This document shows positions 16,020-23,916 of a stretch of 64,000 bases of DNA, in pieces. This DNA comes from Candidatus Zixiibacteriota bacterium (GTDB taxonomy: Bacteria > Zixibacteria > MSB-5A5 > GN15 > FEB-12). The notes below the pieces were generated by a model. The model was not told where the DNA came from and did not search any database. It was given only the letters and a program-made list of their open reading frames with translations. Made by a program: the position numbers and the translations under genes. The stretch covers positions 127,849-191,848 of the forward strand of contig JBFLZR010000001.1 in NCBI GenBank assembly GCA_040756055.1, given 5' to 3'. Numbering within the stretch: position 1 is the first letter of the stretch; each line of letters opens with the position of its first letter.

Positions 16020-16665
16020 CTTCAATTGCCTTTATCAATTCGTCGATGAGTACTAATTTGGCGAAGCCGTGAGAGAGGTTCATCAGGGAAGCCCGATGGA
16101 ATTCCTCGTTGTAGGTCGCTGTGCCATCGACCGCGAAAAACACTTCGAACCCGCGCATAAACGCTGAGCGCGCCGTCGTTTCACAGCAGAGATGTGTCAT
16201 GACGCCGGTGATGACAACCTGGGTGATATTTTTTTCTCTGAGCAAACTTTCCAAATTTGTCTGATAGAAGGCGTCGTACTGGGATTTTTCAATAACAGTT
16301 TTTCCGGCTTGGAGGAATCTTTCATCGATCTCGCTCAGTTTGTTTTCGCGGGTAATCAAATCTCTCCACCACTTGCTCATCATACCGGCGCTTTCGGGTG
16401 TGTTAATATGTCTGGTCAGTATGATGTTCAGGTTGTGTTTTACGTAAATCTCTATGAACCGAAGCAGACCGGGAATTATCGCAGGGGCGCTTGGGATGAA
16501 GGCGTGGGAGTTTTCATCCAGAAAGTACCGCTGCATGTCCAGAACCAGCAGGACGGATCGGGCGGGAACGTAATTCGACTTCCTATCGCCGTCTACTCTT
16601 ACGCGATCTCGAAGCACTCGAGCCACTCTATTAACATTTGATAGCGTAAAGTAGTTTTCTTTCAT
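16003..16665 (-). CDS. Isochorismatase-family cysteine hydrolase
   Basis: A 220-residue cysteine hydrolase of the isochorismatase/nicotinamidase superfamily. The triad is visible: Asp43 (V-L-D-M-Q), Lys127 (I-E-K-S-Q-Y-D-A-F) and Cys160 (T-H-L-C-C-E-T-T-A-R-S-A-F); an adjacent second Cys161 replaces the usual Val. Members hydrolyse amides, ureas or vinyl ethers; the substrate here is unknown. It heads an operon with an overlapping flavoprotein and an RlmN-like protein. No strong ribosome site is visible; the bases CAGTCAAATGAAA around its start recur at the start of the third gene of the trio. Confidence 0.85.
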   Translation of the reverse strand: MKENYFTLSNVNRVARVLRDRVRVDGDRKSNYVPARSVLLVLDMQRYFLDENSHAFIPSAPAIIPGLLRFIEIYVKHNLNIILTRHINTPESAGMMSKWWRDLITRENKLSEIDERFLQAGKTVIEKSQYDAFYQTNLESLLREKNITQVVITGVMTHLCCETTARSAFMRGFEVFFAVDGTATYNEEFHRASLMNLSHGFAKLVLIDELIKAIEDGCAE

Positions 16666-16726
16666 TTGACTGTCTCAGTAGTATCGATTCGAAGAGCCTT
16701 CAAGGTGCGGCACACAGTCCATGAAT

Positions 16727-16761
16727 AAAAGGCCGGCGCGGAAAAAACGCCAGCCTTTTTT
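16727..16761 (-). terminator. Terminator after the NfnAB/NuoEFG-like operon
   Basis: On the minus strand, downstream of the last operon gene (ends 16782), an imperfect stem AAAAAAGGCTGGCG / CGCCGGCCTTTT with an internal mismatch is followed by TTTTATTC. It also has A/T runs on the other side, but the minus-strand gene is the only one that reaches it. Confidence 0.65.
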
Positions 16762-16781
16762 CATGATATCGAAATTCGGAC

Positions 16782-18188
16782 TCAGTGCGACATCAGGTAT
16801 TCGTGCATGGATCGGGCGGCTTTGCGCCCGGCGCCCATCGCCAGAATAACCGTAGCCGCGCCGGTGACAACATCACCGGCCGCCCAGATTTTCTCGCGCG
16901 AAGTCTGCCCGGTTTCTTCATCGGCGACGATATTGCCCTTCTTGCCAATCTCCAGGCCGGGTGTGGTCTGGGCGATAAGCGGGTTGGGGCTGTTGCCAAT
17001 TGCGCAAACGATGGCGTCGACCTCGATTATCTCGATAGCGCCTTCGATAGGTACCGGCCGACGGCGCCCGGAGGCGTCCGGCTCACCGAGCTGCATCCTC
17101 TGGACTTCCATCTGCTTGACCCATCCGTTTTCATCGCCGATGTACTTCAGCGGAAGAGTCAGGAAGTCGAAAATGACTCCTTCCTCCTCGGCGTTCTCGA
17201 CTTCTTCCAGACGAGCCGGGAGTTCTTCTCTGGATCGGCGATAGACAATGCGGGACTCAGCTCCCAGTCTCAGGGCGCTGCGGGCGCAGTCCATAGCCAC
17301 GTTGCCGCCGCCAACCACCGCGACACGCTTATGGCTTTTGACGGGCGTGTGATACTCGGGGAAAAGAAATCCCTTCATCAGGTTCAGACGCGTCAGATAC
17401 TCGTTGGCGGAATAAACGCCGTTTAGGTTCTCGCCGGGAATTTCCATGAACCACGGAAGTCCCGCGCCGGACCCGACGAAGATAGCGTCGTACTCTTCCA
17501 GCAGCGAATCAATGGACTGCGTTTTGCCGACGACAAAATCGGTTCTTATTTTGACACCGAGTTTCTTGAGATAGTCAACCTCGCGTTCGACAATGCGCTT
17601 GGGCAGACGGAACTCGGGGATGCCATAAACCAGCACGCCGCCCATTTTGTGCAGGGCTTCGAAGATGGTTACCTCGTGGCCAAGTTGAATCAAATCGCCC
17701 GCGACCGTCAGTCCGGCCGGTCCGCCACCGACGACCGCCACTTTCTTACCGGTTTTGCCCGGCAGGTGCGGCATCTCCAGTTTGCCCTGGACGGCCTCCC
17801 AGTCGGCCAGGAAACGTTCGAGGCGACCGATGGCTATCTGCCCGCCTTTTTTGACCAGCACGCAGGTTTCTTCGCACTGTTCTTCCTGCGGACAGACTCG
17901 TCCGCAGATAGCGGGAAGGCAGTTTTTCTCTTTCAGTATTTTGATACCGCGTTTGAAATCTTTTTCGGATATAGCCTTGATAAATCCGGGGATATTTATT
18001 TCTACCGGACAGTTCTCCACGCATTTCGGCTTGGGGCACTGGATGCAGCGCGAGGCTTCCTCTACCGCCGTTTGAGCCGCATAACCAAGAGCGACCTCGC
18101 TGAAATTGTGCGAACGAATCTCCGGCTGCTGCTTGGGCATATCCCTTCTTACCAGGTCCAGTTGTTTTTTCTTTTTCGGTTCAGCCAT
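16782..18188 (-). CDS. nfnB: NfnB-type / GltD-like NADPH-binding flavoprotein subunit
   Basis: A 468-residue member of the glutamate synthase small subunit family. The N-terminal domain has the two-cluster Cys set (C-I-Q-C-P-K-P-K-C-V-E-N-C-P, then C-G-R-V-C-P-Q-E-E-Q-C-E-E-T-C), followed by the FAD site G-G-G-P-A-G-L near 155 and the NADPH site G-G-G-N-V-A-M-D near 293. Next to an NfnA-type subunit (12-base gap) and with no glutamate synthase large subunit, it most likely forms NADH-dependent ferredoxin:NADP+ oxidoreductase, which couples reduced ferredoxin and NADH to NADP+ reduction by flavin bifurcation. Sulfide dehydrogenase (SudA) is a close alternative. Last gene of the operon, followed by a terminator. 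Confidence 0.82.
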   Translation of the reverse strand: MAEPKKKKQLDLVRRDMPKQQPEIRSHNFSEVALGYAAQTAVEEASRCIQCPKPKCVENCPVEINIPGFIKAISEKDFKRGIKILKEKNCLPAICGRVCPQEEQCEETCVLVKKGGQIAIGRLERFLADWEAVQGKLEMPHLPGKTGKKVAVVGGGPAGLTVAGDLIQLGHEVTIFEALHKMGGVLVYGIPEFRLPKRIVEREVDYLKKLGVKIRTDFVVGKTQSIDSLLEEYDAIFVGSGAGLPWFMEIPGENLNGVYSANEYLTRLNLMKGFLFPEYHTPVKSHKRVAVVGGGNVAMDCARSALRLGAESRIVYRRSREELPARLEEVENAEEEGVIFDFLTLPLKYIGDENGWVKQMEVQRMQLGEPDASGRRRPVPIEGAIEIIEVDAIVCAIGNSPNPLIAQTTPGLEIGKKGNIVADEETGQTSREKIWAAGDVVTGAATVILAMGAGRKAARSMHEYLMSH

Positions 18189-18199
18189 AACAAATATCC

Positions 18200-19048
18200 C
18201 TACCGTTGTTGAGAATGCTCTTCACACTTACTTTTACTGGTACGGAGAGGAACGACTTCCTCGGGCATATAGGTCTTGCGCCTCTGGAGAAGCTCTTCCC
18301 AGTCCACTTCGTGACCGTTGAAATCCGGTCCGTGCACGCAGGCGAATCGGGTGACCGATCCCACTGTCACGCGACAGACGCCGCACATTCCCGTACCGTC
18401 GATCATAATCGGGTTCAAGCTGACCCAGGTGGGAATCTGGAGCGCCCGGGTGGCATCGGATCCGCGTTTCAGACAGTAAGTGCAACCGTTGATGATCACG
18501 CGGTCGACAGTTACGCCGAGGTCTTTGATTATTTCGGGTAAGCGATCGACGTGACCTTTGTAGCCCTTGGTTCCATCACGGGTGATGCGCACGAACTCAT
18601 CGGAATAGTCCTTGTACCGGTCTTCCCAGTAAAGAAGGTATGAACTGCGTGCCTCGACAACCGTGATAATCTTATTGCCCGCCTGTTTCAGCGCTCTGGC
18701 TACCGGGAAAAGGCTCCCGATGCCGTAGCACCCGCCGAGCAACAAGACGGTCCCATACTTCTCTATGTCCGTGGCATTGCCGAGCGGACCGACAACCGTG
18801 GGTATCTGTTGACCTTCGACCAGCCGTGACAACCGGTCGGTGGTTCTTCCCACGTTCAAAAATATCGTAGTGACCGTCCCCATCTGCTCATCCCAATCCG
18901 AAATGGAAAGGGGAATACGCTCGCCCTCTTCTTCGGCACGCAGGATGATAAACTGTCCCGGTTTGGCTTCGCGGGCCACAGCGGGAGCTTCCAGCGTCAA
19001 GAGGTGCATGTTCGGGACAATCATGCGACTTGTGACAACTTTAAACAT
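18200..19048 (-). CDS. nfnA: NfnA-type / PyrK-like FAD and [2Fe-2S] subunit
   Basis: A 282-residue ferredoxin reductase-fold protein of the PyrK/NfnA/SudB family. It has the FAD-binding barrel (G-Q-F-I-I-L-R, R-I-P-L-S-I), the NAD-binding G-G-C-Y-G-I-G-S motif and a C-terminal [2Fe-2S] Cys set (C-T-Y-C ... G-M-C-G-V-C ... C-V-H-G-P-D-F). The start at 19048 (MFKVV) is chosen because AGAGGA lies just upstream and the gene then begins two bases after the preceding stop; a longer frame to 19114 would overlap the NuoG-like gene. With the next gene it would form the cytosolic NfnAB complex. Confidence 0.83.
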   Translation of the reverse strand: MFKVVTSRMIVPNMHLLTLEAPAVAREAKPGQFIILRAEEEGERIPLSISDWDEQMGTVTTIFLNVGRTTDRLSRLVEGQQIPTVVGPLGNATDIEKYGTVLLLGGCYGIGSLFPVARALKQAGNKIITVVEARSSYLLYWEDRYKDYSDEFVRITRDGTKGYKGHVDRLPEIIKDLGVTVDRVIINGCTYCLKRGSDATRALQIPTWVSLNPIMIDGTGMCGVCRVTVGSVTRFACVHGPDFNGHEVDWEELLQRRKTYMPEEVVPLRTSKSKCEEHSQQR

Positions 19049-19050
19049 GG

Positions 19051-21543
19051 CTATTTCCTCTTTATTTTCACTGGATGTGGGTTGGGGTTCATGGCCTCCG
19101 CGTGACGCAGACACACATGAAGGGTACCATCGGCCTGCTCAGGCTTTACGCGAACCGGCCAGACTTTCTCGAATCCGGTCGAACTCACGATCACTTCGTC
19201 ACCGTCGGATAATTTCGCCTTCTTAGCGTCGGCCGGACTGATATCCACTCTTTCCTCGAGGAAAAGAGTTTTGGTACCATCGACCCACGCCGAGAGCGGG
19301 AATCCCCGGTGCGTGTGTTCGGTGACCGCCATACTGAGCATGAAAGGATAATTCGCGTCTTTTGCCTTGGCGCCGGCCTTTTTGGCCTTGACCAAGTTCA
19401 GCTCGGCCTTCATTTTGAGAGGCTGAGCCTTGCGTGGCGGCTTGTTGAAATTGCCGAATCCTTCCACAACACCGGCAATCTCCTTGTGGATATCGCCGGC
19501 ATTCTTGTACGCCAGACCATCGGCCTTCATCTTCTGCGCGATCCTGCCGAGGATCATCCAGTCCGGCATAGCTTCCGCCGGAGGGTTAACCGCCTGCCTG
19601 ACTCTCTGGAGCCGTCCTTCACCGTTGATGAATGAGCCATCGGACTCGGTAAAAGCGGCCGCAGGAAGAACCAGGTCGGCGTCGGTCTCGACTTTCGGCG
19701 GATAGATGTTCTGGACTATCACGAAGTCGGCAACACTTTTCGCGTTCATCGGAAGACTCTCGCCGACGAGATACAGTACTTTCAGTTTCTTGCCGTCGCC
19801 GAGGCTGCCCGCATTCCATTTGGTGTCGAACTTCGCAACCGCAGCACCCCAGGCATTTTTTAACTCGTCTGCCTTTTTGGTGCTGGTTGAAGCCTCGCCG
19901 CCGGGAAGCAACTCCGGATAGGCTCCCATCATTAGAGAACCGAACAGGTTGTTCTGAGCCGGTAGCGGCATCACTCCCGCGCCAAGATTATCGGCAAGCT
20001 GTTTTATCGCAGCCAATATCTCGGAGCTGCTGTCATACTGCAGGAACTCCGAGCCGACCAGAATCACCGGAGACTTGGAATTCTTCAGAGTGCCAGCAAC
20101 GTCGGCGGCATCGCCACCGGATTTCGATGCCGGCTTTTTCTGAGTATTCTTCACCAGCGATTTGAGCAGACTCAGTTCATCACCCGGCAGCGACTGTACC
20201 CAGTGCTCGGAGATGAGCGTGAGGTTGTGTTCGCGGGGGTGGATGCTCATGACTTTGGCGCCCCGTCGATAGGCTCTTCTCAACTCCACGCCAACGACCG
20301 ACCGCCCGAACCGGGTATCGAGGCCGACGCACAACACGGCATCGGCCTTGCGGACATTTTCGAGCGGCACCGCCTGCCTCATAAGATCGAGGTAGGCGTT
20401 GAAGCCGGAGCCATAGAAGGTTCGGGCCGATGTATCAATATTGTGTGATTTCATAACCGTCCGCGTGAACTTTTGCGCCGCGTATAGGTCTTCGTTGGTG
20501 CAGTTGGGCGATATGAGCATGGCGAATTCGTCGGGTTTGCAGGCGGATAGTTTTTCCGCCGCCGTATCGATGGCCGCATCCCATGTGACCTCCGCCGCGA
20601 CTCCGCCGAACACACCGTATGGGCGTTTCAGCCGTTTCGGTCCGCTGACCAATTCGGTCACACAGAAACGTCCTTTGACGCACAGCTGCCCGTTGTTAAC
20701 CAGGTCATCGGCGGCAGGCAGCGCGCCAATGACACGGTCGCCTTTTACCAGCAGCCGCATCTGGCAGCCTACGCCGCAGAAGGTACAGGTCGTGAATTCT
20801 TCACGGTCGGGCTTGCCTTCATAGGCACGCGCCTTTTCAGTGAGAGATCCGGTGGGACAGACCGACACACAGGCGCCGCAGAACTCGCAGCCCGCATCAA
20901 GGTGCGTGCGCTGGTAGGCCGGGCCTATCACGGTCTCGCGTCCACGGTTGTTGAAGGCCAGTACATTGGCCACGCGCACTTCCTGGCAGATTCGCACACA
21001 GCGACCGCACAGGATGCAAAGGTTGTAATTTCTCTCGTAGAAGGGGTCTTCCTTTTCGACCCTGAGATTGCGATAGTAAATGGGATAACGGATTTCCTTG
21101 ACGTTCATGTGTTCGACCACGTCCTGAAGCTCGCACTGCCCATCGTTGGAGCAATACCGGCATCCCGTGGTTACGCCGGCCTTGCGGATGGTTCCCATGT
21201 ACTCACGGCACTGATCCTTTTCGTCACATATCAAGCAACTTGATGTGTGCTCGCTCAGAAACAGCTGCAGAATCTCCATTCTTACCGATTGCACCTGAGC
21301 GGTGTTGGTCCTGATAACCATACCATCGGACACCGGCGTGGTGCAGGCGGTCGGAAGGTTTCGCATCCCATCCACCTCGACAATACACATCCGGCAGCCG
21401 CCGTAGGGTGTGAGTTCCTTGTGAGCGCACAGGGTGGGGATGTAGATATCGTTCTGCTGGGCGGCCTCAAGAATCGAAATCCCACCGGGTACAGAGTAAG
21501 TGTTGTTGTCGATAGTCACTGTAATTGTTGAATTCTTGCTCAT
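19051..21543 (-). CDS. NuoG/FdhA-like iron-sulfur protein with silent molybdopterin domain
   Basis: An 830-residue protein built as [2Fe-2S] ferredoxin (Cys39, 50, 53, 67), His-Cys [4Fe-4S] (His99, Cys103, 106, 112), an extra Cys trio (128, 131, 137), two ferredoxin clusters (Cys176-186 and 219-229), then a molybdopterin oxidoreductase domain with its own cluster (Cys253, 256, 260, 288). Where formate dehydrogenases carry Sec or Cys (C-A-R-x-C/U-H), this protein has T-S-A-R-T-F-Y-G-S-G near 371-380. That argues against formate oxidation and for an electron-wire or NuoG-like role. It overlaps the NuoF-like gene by four bases. GGAGGG precedes its ATG. Substrate of the complex is unknown. Confidence 0.8.
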   Translation of the reverse strand: MSKNSTITVTIDNNTYSVPGGISILEAAQQNDIYIPTLCAHKELTPYGGCRMCIVEVDGMRNLPTACTTPVSDGMVIRTNTAQVQSVRMEILQLFLSEHTSSCLICDEKDQCREYMGTIRKAGVTTGCRYCSNDGQCELQDVVEHMNVKEIRYPIYYRNLRVEKEDPFYERNYNLCILCGRCVRICQEVRVANVLAFNNRGRETVIGPAYQRTHLDAGCEFCGACVSVCPTGSLTEKARAYEGKPDREEFTTCTFCGVGCQMRLLVKGDRVIGALPAADDLVNNGQLCVKGRFCVTELVSGPKRLKRPYGVFGGVAAEVTWDAAIDTAAEKLSACKPDEFAMLISPNCTNEDLYAAQKFTRTVMKSHNIDTSARTFYGSGFNAYLDLMRQAVPLENVRKADAVLCVGLDTRFGRSVVGVELRRAYRRGAKVMSIHPREHNLTLISEHWVQSLPGDELSLLKSLVKNTQKKPASKSGGDAADVAGTLKNSKSPVILVGSEFLQYDSSSEILAAIKQLADNLGAGVMPLPAQNNLFGSLMMGAYPELLPGGEASTSTKKADELKNAWGAAVAKFDTKWNAGSLGDGKKLKVLYLVGESLPMNAKSVADFVIVQNIYPPKVETDADLVLPAAAFTESDGSFINGEGRLQRVRQAVNPPAEAMPDWMILGRIAQKMKADGLAYKNAGDIHKEIAGVVEGFGNFNKPPRKAQPLKMKAELNLVKAKKAGAKAKDANYPFMLSMAVTEHTHRGFPLSAWVDGTKTLFLEERVDISPADAKKAKLSDGDEVIVSSTGFEKVWPVRVKPEQADGTLHVCLRHAEAMNPNPHPVKIKRK

Positions 21544-23429
21544 GACACCCTCCGCTTCGGCTTAATCTCGATAGCGTTACCGGCCAGAGGATCAAAGCGA
21601 CAGACCTCGTAACAGGCTTTGCACTTGATACATCTGAGTTGATCGATGGTGTGAAGCTCCGAACGCGCCCCGCTGATGGCATCGGTCGGGCAGACATCCT
21701 TGCAGCGCTGACAACCATTGCATGTTTCCGGGTTGACGATGTATTCGACCAGCTCCCGGCACACCGCCGATTTGCAGTATTTGTCCTGAACGTGTTCAAG
21801 GTATTCGTTGCGGAAGTGACGCAGGGTGGTCAGCACCGGGTTGGGAGCTGTCTGGCCCAATCCGCAGAGCGAGGCTCGCGCTGCCGTTTCGGCGAGGGTC
21901 TGAAGTTTGGTGAGATCTTCCGGGCCACTTTGTCCTTTGGTGATTTCATCGAGGATGGTAACCATGTGCCAGGTACCGACGCGGCACGGTGAACATTTGC
22001 CGCAAGACTCTTTCTGCGTGAAATGGAGAAAATACAGGGCCAGGTCAACCACGCAAGTGTCTTCGTCCAGCACGATCATGCCCCCGGATCCCATGATGGA
22101 GCCGGCCGACTGCATGGACTCATACTCCACCGGAATATCGAGAAATTCATCGGAGAGACATCCTCCCGATGGTCCTCCTGTCTGTACTCCCTTGAATTTT
22201 TTCCAGGAACCGCCGCCGATATCGTAGATAATCTGACGGAGTTTGGTTCCCAGCGGGACTTCGATGAGTCCGCCGCGGCGGACCGAACCGACGAGCGAGA
22301 AGGTCTTGGTGCCGTGGTTGCCTTTGACTCCGAATTGTTTGTACCAGTCGGCGCCGTTTCGAAGAATGTTCGGAAGCGTTCCGAGGGTTTCGACATTGTT
22401 GATGATAGTCGGTTTTCCGAAGAGTCCTTCGACGGCCGGGAACGGTGGTCGTGAGCGCGGCATGCCACGGCGTCCTTCGATAGAGCAGATCTGCGCGGTT
22501 TCTTCGCCGCACACGAACGCTCCGGCGCTTTCTTTGATGGTCAGTCCGAAATCGAAGTCGCTGCCAAGAATATTCTTGCCCAGCAGACCGTATTCGCGCA
22601 TCTGCTCGGCGGCTTTTTTAAGCCTCGCTACCGCGAGATAATAGTCCGAGTTGATATAAACATATCCATGCGAGGCCCCGATAGCATACGAACCTATCAT
22701 GAGTCCTTCGATCACGCAGTGCGGGTCGCTTTCAATAAGGGCGCGGTTCATGAAGGCTCCGGGGTCACCCTCGGAGACGTTGCAGATCATGTACTTTTGA
22801 TCAGCTTTCACACCGCGGCAGATCTCCCACTTGCGCCAGGTCGGAAAACCGGCGCCGCCTCGACCGCGAAGACCGGCCTCTTTGACTATCTCGATTACGC
22901 TCTCGGGCTTTTGCCTGAGCGCGCTTGCCAGTCCCTGGTAACCATCGTTGGCCAGATAGTGGTCGATATTTTCCGGGTCAATAAGACCGCAGTTTCGCAG
23001 CACCAGCCTGGTCTGCGGCTTGAGCATCGGCGTCTCGAAAAATTTCGGTATACCCTCTGTCAGTGGATGGCCATTGTCGCCGAAGTGGCCGACGGCCAGA
23101 GGAGCCAGAGGGTTTCCTTTTATCAGAAGACTCTCTATGATTTTCTCGGCGGCGTCCGGCGTGACGTTGGAATAGCAGATTCGCGGTTCTCCGGGGAGCC
23201 TGATATCCATCAGGGGCTCCATATAACAGGGGCCAATACAGCCCACCTGGACGATCTCCGCCTTAAGCTTTTTCCTTTTCAAAGTCTGCTTGACCGCGTC
23301 GAGCACCTTCAACGCTCCCGCAGACTGACCGCACGTGGCGGTGCCCAAATAGATGACCGGAACGGCGCTCTGTTGGAGCGCCTTCCATTTCTTTTGAGCT
23401 TCTTTCTGTCTGGTCGCGAAGCTAATCAT
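21540..23429 (-). CDS. NuoF/HydB-like NADH and FMN-binding subunit
   Basis: A 629-residue flavoprotein of the NuoF/HndC/HydB family. Order of parts: thioredoxin-like [2Fe-2S] domain (Cys near 32, 73 and 77, in G-C-I-G-P-C), FMN/NADH domain with G-R-G-G-A-G-F-P and the N-x-x-E-G-D-P-G-A-F motif, SLBB domain, NADH-type cluster (E-S-C-G-K-C-S-P-C-R-x-G), and a C-terminal pair of ferredoxin clusters (C-N-G-C-Q-R-C-K-D-V-C-P; C-I-K-C-K-A-C-Y-E-V-C). The N- and C-terminal additions are absent from complex I NuoF and typical of bifurcating hydrogenases and formate dehydrogenases, so it is probably the NADH/ferredoxin bifurcation site. Starts eight bases inside the NuoE-like gene end. Confidence 0.9.
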   Translation of the reverse strand: MISFATRQKEAQKKWKALQQSAVPVIYLGTATCGQSAGALKVLDAVKQTLKRKKLKAEIVQVGCIGPCYMEPLMDIRLPGEPRICYSNVTPDAAEKIIESLLIKGNPLAPLAVGHFGDNGHPLTEGIPKFFETPMLKPQTRLVLRNCGLIDPENIDHYLANDGYQGLASALRQKPESVIEIVKEAGLRGRGGAGFPTWRKWEICRGVKADQKYMICNVSEGDPGAFMNRALIESDPHCVIEGLMIGSYAIGASHGYVYINSDYYLAVARLKKAAEQMREYGLLGKNILGSDFDFGLTIKESAGAFVCGEETAQICSIEGRRGMPRSRPPFPAVEGLFGKPTIINNVETLGTLPNILRNGADWYKQFGVKGNHGTKTFSLVGSVRRGGLIEVPLGTKLRQIIYDIGGGSWKKFKGVQTGGPSGGCLSDEFLDIPVEYESMQSAGSIMGSGGMIVLDEDTCVVDLALYFLHFTQKESCGKCSPCRVGTWHMVTILDEITKGQSGPEDLTKLQTLAETAARASLCGLGQTAPNPVLTTLRHFRNEYLEHVQDKYCKSAVCRELVEYIVNPETCNGCQRCKDVCPTDAISGARSELHTIDQLRCIKCKACYEVCRFDPLAGNAIEIKPKRRVS

Positions 23430-23874
23430 CTTGTTCCAGTATCTCCTTTAAGCGCGTAACCGTCATGCGGCTGTGAACATCCTCGTTGACCTTCACCACC
23501 GGAGCAAGAGTGCAGCACCCCAGGCAACCTGCCCGCTGAAAATCGAATTTCTTGTCGTCAGTTGTCTGGCCGATAGCTATTCCCAGTTTCCAGCCGACCG
23601 CCTCCGAAAGAAACAATCCGCCGCGGACGTGGCAGGCGGTTCCCATACACACCTTTATGGATTTTTTCCCGGGTTCGGTAAATCTGAATTTGGGATAGAA
23701 CGAGGCCACACCATGGATCTGATTTTCCGACATCTTCATAAACTGTGAGACACGTTTGATGGCATCCTCAGATATGTAGCCGTCTTTATCCTGAATCCGG
23801 ACCAAAAGTGGAATCAGGTCCGATTCAACCCCCTTGAATTGAGAGAATATGTCGTCGTAGTCCTTCTCTTTCAC
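23422..23874 (-). CDS. NuoE/HydC-like [2Fe-2S] subunit
   Basis: A 150-residue thioredoxin-fold [2Fe-2S] protein that relays electrons to the NuoF-like partner. Ligands are visible in C-M-G-T-A-C-H-V-R-G and C-L-G-C-C. A helical N-terminal domain precedes it as in NuoE. The GTG at 23874 is preferred because GGGAG lies eight bases upstream; the longer frame from 23889 would put that site inside the gene. The stop overlaps the NuoF-like start, consistent with a 1:1 complex. Confidence 0.9.
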   Translation of the reverse strand: MKEKDYDDIFSQFKGVESDLIPLLVRIQDKDGYISEDAIKRVSQFMKMSENQIHGVASFYPKFRFTEPGKKSIKVCMGTACHVRGGLFLSEAVGWKLGIAIGQTTDDKKFDFQRAGCLGCCTLAPVVKVNEDVHSRMTVTRLKEILEQDD

Positions 23875-23916
23875 AGAGCATACTCCCACTGATTTAGTTA
23901 GATGTTTAACAAACTA

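Noticed and set aside
19051-21543. Annotation as a formate dehydrogenase alpha subunit
   Set aside because: The catalytic Cys/Sec position is not conserved, so the domain similarity alone does not support the function.
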